This document shows positions 61,490 to 64,000 of a stretch of DNA of 64,000 nucleotides, one piece after another (the first letter of the stretch is position 1; each line of letters begins with the position of its first letter). The DNA is taken from the NCBI RefSeq assembly GCF_051622035.1, contig NC_135357.1, positions 32,282,191-32,346,190 of the forward strand. The letters are read 5' to 3'. The notes below the pieces were generated by a model that was given only the letters and a program-made list of their open reading frames with translations, did not search any database and had not been told where the DNA came from. Source of the stretch: Arctopsyche grandis. Taxonomy: Eukaryota; Arthropoda; Insecta; Trichoptera; Hydropsychidae. The position numbers were made by a program, and so were the translations under genes.

Positions 61490-61893
61490 CTAGCTGAACC
61501 CGGCATGCGTTGCAATGCCACAATAACGCGTGCCATTCCCGTTCCCGTTCTCGTTCCCGTTCCACAGACATAGATGTATTTGTTTACGTGATTCATCCGC
61601 TGTGTGTTTGTGGTACAACCCTGAATGGTCAGTACATTCGACTGCGAGGTAGGCGTGGCGTCAAATATTGTCACACTCATGGCGTGATGCGTTGAAGGTG
61701 GCATAGCTTTACTTTCGCGCCAGTAAAATCGTAATTACGTATATTATTATTAAGAGGTTTTTCCCGTTTTTTTTCACAGTAATCTTCCCGGACATGCATA
61801 CAACAAATCCTAAAATTTCCATCGTAATCGGTTCAATGGTTTTAGGAGCCTATTCGAGACACACACACAAACGATAGAAGATAGACTAGTATA
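61490..61893 (-). mobile_element. Helitron-like non-autonomous element
   Basis: Left edge on minus: hairpin GGCATTGCAACGCATGCC, GGGTTCAG, CTAG before T. Interior has CCCGTT repeats and the same ATCGGTTCA.TGGTTT block. Related to 5877-6300. Right edge near an ACTAG at 61887 is approximate. An open frame inside is not a gene. Confidence 0.65.
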
Positions 61894-62149
61894 TTATATA
61901 GTCGTTTTAAATAATATCAAGATAGTAAAATGGCCCGTTTCTTTGCCGCACTCGGTCTAGTAAATTACACTACAGCTGTACGTGTGCGAAATCATACTCT
62001 TGCACGAAAATGCAATCAAATGTATTTTTATCGGTTCCTTTTAAAGTTTTAGTGTTTAAAATGTACATAAAACGTATCAAATTATTGATTTGAGTTTATT
62101 TAATGTTTCTCAAATGATTATTTTATCATTTTTATGGGTATAGTATTAC

Positions 62150-62540
62150 AGCCCACATCTTCGCCGCGCTGTTACACATACGCGTACGCGAGTTCAAAGA
62201 ACCGTCCGATAATGCGAAATCTCGAAAGTCACACACAAGGAAACGCTGAAAAGGACCCTCGTTAACCTTTTGCCTGTCGCTCGCGGTCCGTTTCGGACCC
62301 GGTCAGGGGCGCTCGACAATTGCGTCACCGAGCCGACGCGAAACCCATAAAACGAGTTTGTTTGTTGGCCGCATAAAACGCGATTTTTAATGGACCGCTC
62401 GGATCCGGCTCCGACAGTCAGCTGATCGTCAACGAGAAACGCCAGAGATGTCACATGCAAAAAATACGCGAAAGGTTCAAAAAAACACCGTGTCGCCCAC
62501 TCGCCTTCAAGGCCTGCCGTGTTATTTACTAGTAGGTACG
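62150..62540. promoter_or_regulatory. CpG-rich island near the right edge
   Basis: The most GC-rich non-repeat stretch in the window (GCTCGCGGTCCGTTTCGGAC near 62280). CATAAAA occurs at 62346 and 62372, and TCAGCTGATCGTC at 62418, but the spacing is not that of a classic core promoter. May be an alternative promoter or enhancer in intron 2. Confidence 0.32.
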
Positions 62541-64000
62541 TTTAGTTTGCAATTAAAACAAAAACGAACGAAAAAAGCTAAGGTCGAGCGTTCTAAATGT
62601 TGATATGCAACACTATAATAAAATCGAAAGCGTTATTACATAGTTAGATACATATATGTGGTTATGGAATTAGGTAATAAATGTGCCTAAAAGCGCATTG
62701 GAAAGGTCAAAAATGTATCGTTCAAGGTCATTTTTATAGTATTTTTTTTTGCATGTTTGCTATTATTGATTAGTAGAACAATCATTTTTGATTCGGTGTA
62801 TATATTTATAGAAGTGAACGTTTATATGGTTTTTGTCTGTGTATTGTATGTAAGTAAGAAAGCTACGATTTATTATATGGGTCAGAATTGCCGAAAATGG
62901 ATACGTTTTTATTTGTATTGTTATATTTATTATATACTTGACGGTTCATTGGAATGTTCTTTGTGTCTTTGTGTGTGCAGTTTGATCGGTAAATGTGCAG
63001 ATTTGCATTCACATGTGGTTCGAATATTTTGTAAGCATGAATTTGCTGATAGTTGATAGATCAGAATTGTAGAAAGTTAGCTTCTTTTAAATTAAACTTC
63101 ATTTTATTTATTTAAGAATACTTGGGAAACGTGGCAAAGGGTTTAGTAATACAAATTGTACTACAGAAATTCAAAAATCAAATAAAAAAACAAAAATACA
63201 AATCAAAGAAACCCCTAAAGAAAATATCAACAACCCAAAATATGTGGATGTAAAATGTAGTTTACATATACATATGTATACGTAGAAGAATGAAGCAGCA
63301 TATGTAGATGATGGATCAGAACTGTTGAAAATCGGCAAATTTTACCTAATATTATTTAATAATAATTGTTGATATTTGTTTTGTAAGTTTGAGTGTAGAA
63401 TTTGTTCGGAAAATATGCAAATTTACAGTAAAATATCATTGAAATGCATTGAATGTAAAAATTGCATATTAGTGCAATAAATATAATGTACGATCTTGCT
63501 TGCATATTAAAACGTATTTTAATACATTGAATATTCAAGCAAAATCCTATTAATCCGATAATTAGTTTTACTTAATGGAACCAATCCGCACGAGTAGTTG
63601 TTTTTCATCATTTTTGTATACAATGTACATAAACAACCAATTTAATTTTTTTTCTTCTCTTCTCTGCTGCCATCCGATAAATCATCACCGATGATATCCC
63701 TGTTCTTTAAGTCATGTACATCAATCAACACTCCGTCCCCTAAGCTTGTGATTCAGTCTTCTGAGTCTCTCATATTCAGACTACATTTTCGTGAGGCTTT
63801 TTCCTCTTTAAATGCCTCAGAAAAGTAACAATATACCAAAATTGTTACGTATGTTTAAATATGCATCGTTTGTTATTAAATTGAAGAAAAAAGATTCGTC
63901 AAAAATTGACTTGTAGGGTTAGGTCGATTAGGCAAACTATATACCTCTATTTTATAAACTCAACTTCAAACGAAAGGCGTTGCAGTACTCGAAACTACTT

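Noticed and set aside
61444..61704. 86-codon minus-strand frame
   Set aside because: It runs through two Helitron-like elements and their CCCGTT repeats.

Overview
The window is an AT-rich animal nuclear sequence, almost certainly from an insect. Support comes from spliced genes with long introns, an insect-type Jockey non-LTR retrotransposon, many tRNA-headed SINEs, small hAT and Harbinger MITEs, Helitron ends, and (TATG)n/(TACA)n runs. I cannot settle the insect order from sequence alone.

Only one protein-coding gene is well supported. It lies on the + strand as two coding exons that join in phase 0: a signal-peptide exon (ATG at 26698, donor at 26764) and a prodomain exon (44481-45002). 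Together they give the first 196 residues of a secreted protein that reads as the N-terminus of an ADAM/ADAMTS-type (M12B) metalloprotease. An acceptor just before the ATG shows that at least one 5' UTR exon lies upstream. The protease, disintegrin and thrombospondin parts must lie beyond position 64000, because I found no further exon. The window is therefore the 5' part of one gene with introns of 17.7 kb and at least 19 kb, plus upstream sequence.

The rest is mostly mobile DNA. 1-10 kb: a Jockey relic, a TIR element, a Helitron and long unassigned AT-rich DNA. 10.8-19 kb: an unclassified repeat with GCGCGG-rich modules (family F) in two inverted loci, invaded by 133-bp hAT MITEs, and a 285-bp near-perfect hairpin element with an 8-bp target duplication. 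19-25.3 kb: an inverted SINE pair, two Jockey copies (one carrying a Harbinger-like MITE) and another 133-bp MITE. Intron 1 (26.8-44.5 kb): SINEs, a 312-bp tandem duplication, a Jockey copy with a 13-bp target duplication, two ~1.2-kb structures bounded by inverted repeats, a direct duplication around a SINE, and hAT-type elements. Intron 2 (45.0-64 kb): a 160-bp tandem array made from the 3' end of a non-LTR ORF2, a Jockey copy, a very young inverted duplication at 49.1 kb, degenerate tandem repeats, a solo LTR with a 4-bp target duplication, a long (AT)n tract and a tandem Helitron pair.

Several CpG-richer, repeat-poor islands (near 1.6, 7.3, 12.5, 23.2, 26.9, 38.3, 58.9, 60.1 and 62.3 kb) are the best places to look for promoters or enhancers. 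One at 12.5 kb has a TATA box spaced correctly from a possible initiator. No rRNA, functional tRNA or CRISPR array was seen.
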